Under the pieces are notes generated by a model. It saw only the letters and a list, made by a program, of their open reading frames with translations. It was not told where the DNA came from and did no database searches. Below, one piece after another: positions 58,568-59,588 of a stretch of DNA of 59,588 nt; position 1 is the first letter of the stretch, and the number at the start of each line of letters is the position of its first letter. The stretch spans positions 1 to 59,588 of the forward strand of contig DATKGW010000006.1 in the NCBI GenBank assembly GCA_035510605.1. The letters run 5' to 3'. This DNA comes from DATKGW01 sp035510605 (GTDB taxonomy: Bacteria; Patescibacteriota; Saccharimonadia; Saccharimonadales; CAIOMD01). A program made the position numbers and the translations under genes.

Positions 58568-59584
58568 TTAAATTATTTCTGGTTCCGGTTCTAAAATTAC
58601 GCCAAATTTTTGGTTGACGGTACTGATTATGTGTTCGACCATTAGCCAAAGATCGGTAAAACTCTTCGCCGATTCGTTTATTAGTACCAAAGCCTGCTTA
58701 TCGTAAACCCAAATACCATTTTGCTTGTAACTTTTTAAACCTGATTGGTCAATTAGCCAAGCGGCAGCTAACTTTTCCGTACCATCGGTTTGTGGATAGT
58801 GCGGCATATCCGGGTAAATTTGCAGGAGCCTTTTGGCTATATCGGGTGGCACAATGGGATTTTTAAAAAATGAACCGCTGTTAGCCAGTCTTACGGGATC
58901 TGGTAATTTTTCTTGGCGCAGTGCAATTACAGTTTGCCGCACATATTTTGGTTGGGGAATATTTATTCCACGATTGTTTAATTCCTCGATAAGCGAGGAG
59001 TAGTTTGGCGCCTGGTAGTTTTCGGGAGTTGGTTTTAGTTGCAGAGTAATCTGGCTGATAATAAACCGGCCATGCTCTTTGGTTTTAAATCGGCTATCGC
59101 GGTAACTAAATCCGCACTGGTCGTTTGGTATGTCGATGAATTGATTTATCGAAGTATCGAATGCCCGTACGCTCACCAAAGTATCTTTTATCTCTTGGCC
59201 ATAGGCCCCGATGTTATTTACCGGTGCAGCTCCAACGGTGCCGGGAATGGCAGATAATGATTCTATGCCGCACAGATTGGCATCAATGGCTTTTTGGACT
59301 ACTGCATCCCAAAACACACCACTACCGGCATGTACTAGACCAGTGGAATCATCGACTTCTAGGCCCATAACCCTGTTAATTAAGACGACTCCACTAAAAC
59401 CATTATCCCTGAAGACAATATTTGAGCCGGCACCCAAAGTAATCAATGGCGAATTTTTGGTTTTGGCATAAGATACGATTTCGGTAATATCTTGCTCGCT
59501 ATGTGCAACTATAATTTCATTGGCTGGGCCGCCAATCCGTATAGTCACATAATTAGCTAGTTGTTTGTCTGGCAAAATATCCAT
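58568..59584 (-). CDS. murB: UDP-N-acetylenolpyruvoylglucosamine reductase
   Basis: A 338-aa FAD enzyme: LITLGAGSNIVF (FAD site), GIPGTVGAAPVNNIGAYGQEI-like SAIPGTVGAAPVNNIGAYG, catalytic Tyr-Arg in CGFSYRDSRFK, and the GSFFKNP segment with the catalytic Ser. The short type I form. It performs the second step of peptidoglycan precursor synthesis after MurA. The ATG is 4 bases from the window end, so its promoter is outside. It is the first gene of a murB-rsh operon. Confidence 0.95.
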   Translation of the reverse strand: MDILPDKQLANYVTIRIGGPANEIIVAHSEQDITEIVSYAKTKNSPLITLGAGSNIVFRDNGFSGVVLINRVMGLEVDDSTGLVHAGSGVFWDAVVQKAIDANLCGIESLSAIPGTVGAAPVNNIGAYGQEIKDTLVSVRAFDTSINQFIDIPNDQCGFSYRDSRFKTKEHGRFIISQITLQLKPTPENYQAPNYSSLIEELNNRGINIPQPKYVRQTVIALRQEKLPDPVRLANSGSFFKNPIVPPDIAKRLLQIYPDMPHYPQTDGTEKLAAAWLIDQSGLKSYKQNGIWVYDKQALVLINESAKSFTDLWLMVEHIISTVNQKFGVILEPEPEII

Positions 59585-59588
59585 ATAT

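Noticed and set aside
1..59588. CRISPR arrays or insertion-sequence transposases
   Set aside because: No regularly spaced repeats and no transposase-like ORF were found on either strand.
1..59588. Recoded UGA (glycine) as in Gracilibacteria
   Set aside because: TGA ends ruvC, tsaE and other conserved genes at the expected positions.

Overview
The window looks like chromosome from a small-genome member of the Candidate Phyla Radiation (Patescibacteria), most likely Saccharibacteria (TM7) or a close relative. This rests on reduced protein lengths (HrcA about 236 aa, TsaB about 130 aa), tightly packed and often overlapping genes, one large type IV pilus locus, a helix-turn-helix/MurA fusion and many short Patescibacteria-style membrane proteins. 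TGA is used as an ordinary stop (for example ruvC and tsaE), so the UGA-glycine code of Gracilibacteria is not in use. No marker-gene search could be run, so the assignment is an inference.

Layout. 1-4.5 kb: end of a DUF1704-type peptidase, tRNA-fMet, an FtsB/DivIC-like division protein, a tRNA-Ile2(CAU) gene split by a group I intron that carries a dead antisense HNH gene, a membrane-anchored metalloprotease, a prepilin-like protein, a type III hammerhead ribozyme, a decayed small gene and an RRM protein. 4.5-8.3 kb: a minus-strand redox/membrane operon facing a P-type-ATPase-like protein with no membrane segments. 8.3-13.5 kb: a 26-aa microprotein unit, a structured leader running into tRNA-Met, and several poorly known proteins. 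13.5-27.8 kb: tilS, ftsH, murJ, lepA, then adk divergent from the CIRCE-controlled hrcA-grpE-dnaK-dnaJ cluster, then a RimB-like protease, RimK and DUF192. 27.8-30.6 kb: tRNA-Lys, a RelB/RelE-type toxin-antitoxin pair and small membrane proteins. 30.8-34.2 kb: yebC-ruvC-ruvA-ruvB and a PH-domain membrane protein. 34.2-45.0 kb: a minus-strand type IV pilus locus (pilB, pilC, two major pilins, three minor prepilins, pilM, pilN, pilO). 45.1-50.8 kb: recA-recX, a PRC-barrel protein, tsaE-tsaB, a ZIP transporter and RNase Y. 50.9-53.5 kb: five tRNA genes, two free-standing HNH genes abutting tRNA fragments, and two copies of a covarying hairpin. 53.5-59.6 kb: HTH-MurA, glyA, an Rsh enzyme and murB.

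The genes describe a cell with its own peptidoglycan chemistry (MurA, MurB, MurJ, FtsB-like), recombination and repair (RecA, RuvABC), protein quality control (FtsH, DnaKJ-GrpE, HrcA), stringent response, and type IV pili for surface attachment or motility. TilS and the intron-split tRNA-Ile2 are functionally linked: the intron sits directly before C34, the base TilS modifies, so splicing is needed to produce a usable tRNA.

The strongest candidate for an undescribed system is a family of small HNH endonucleases tied to tRNA genes. One lies antisense in the tRNA-Ile2 intron and is decayed. One sits between a tRNA-Pro 5' fragment and an intact tRNA-Pro. One reads in frame into a tRNA 3' half. 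The hammerhead ribozyme is the other notable RNA. Many genes have a TATAAT-like box about 6-10 nt before the start codon and no visible Shine-Dalgarno site, which suggests frequent leaderless transcripts.
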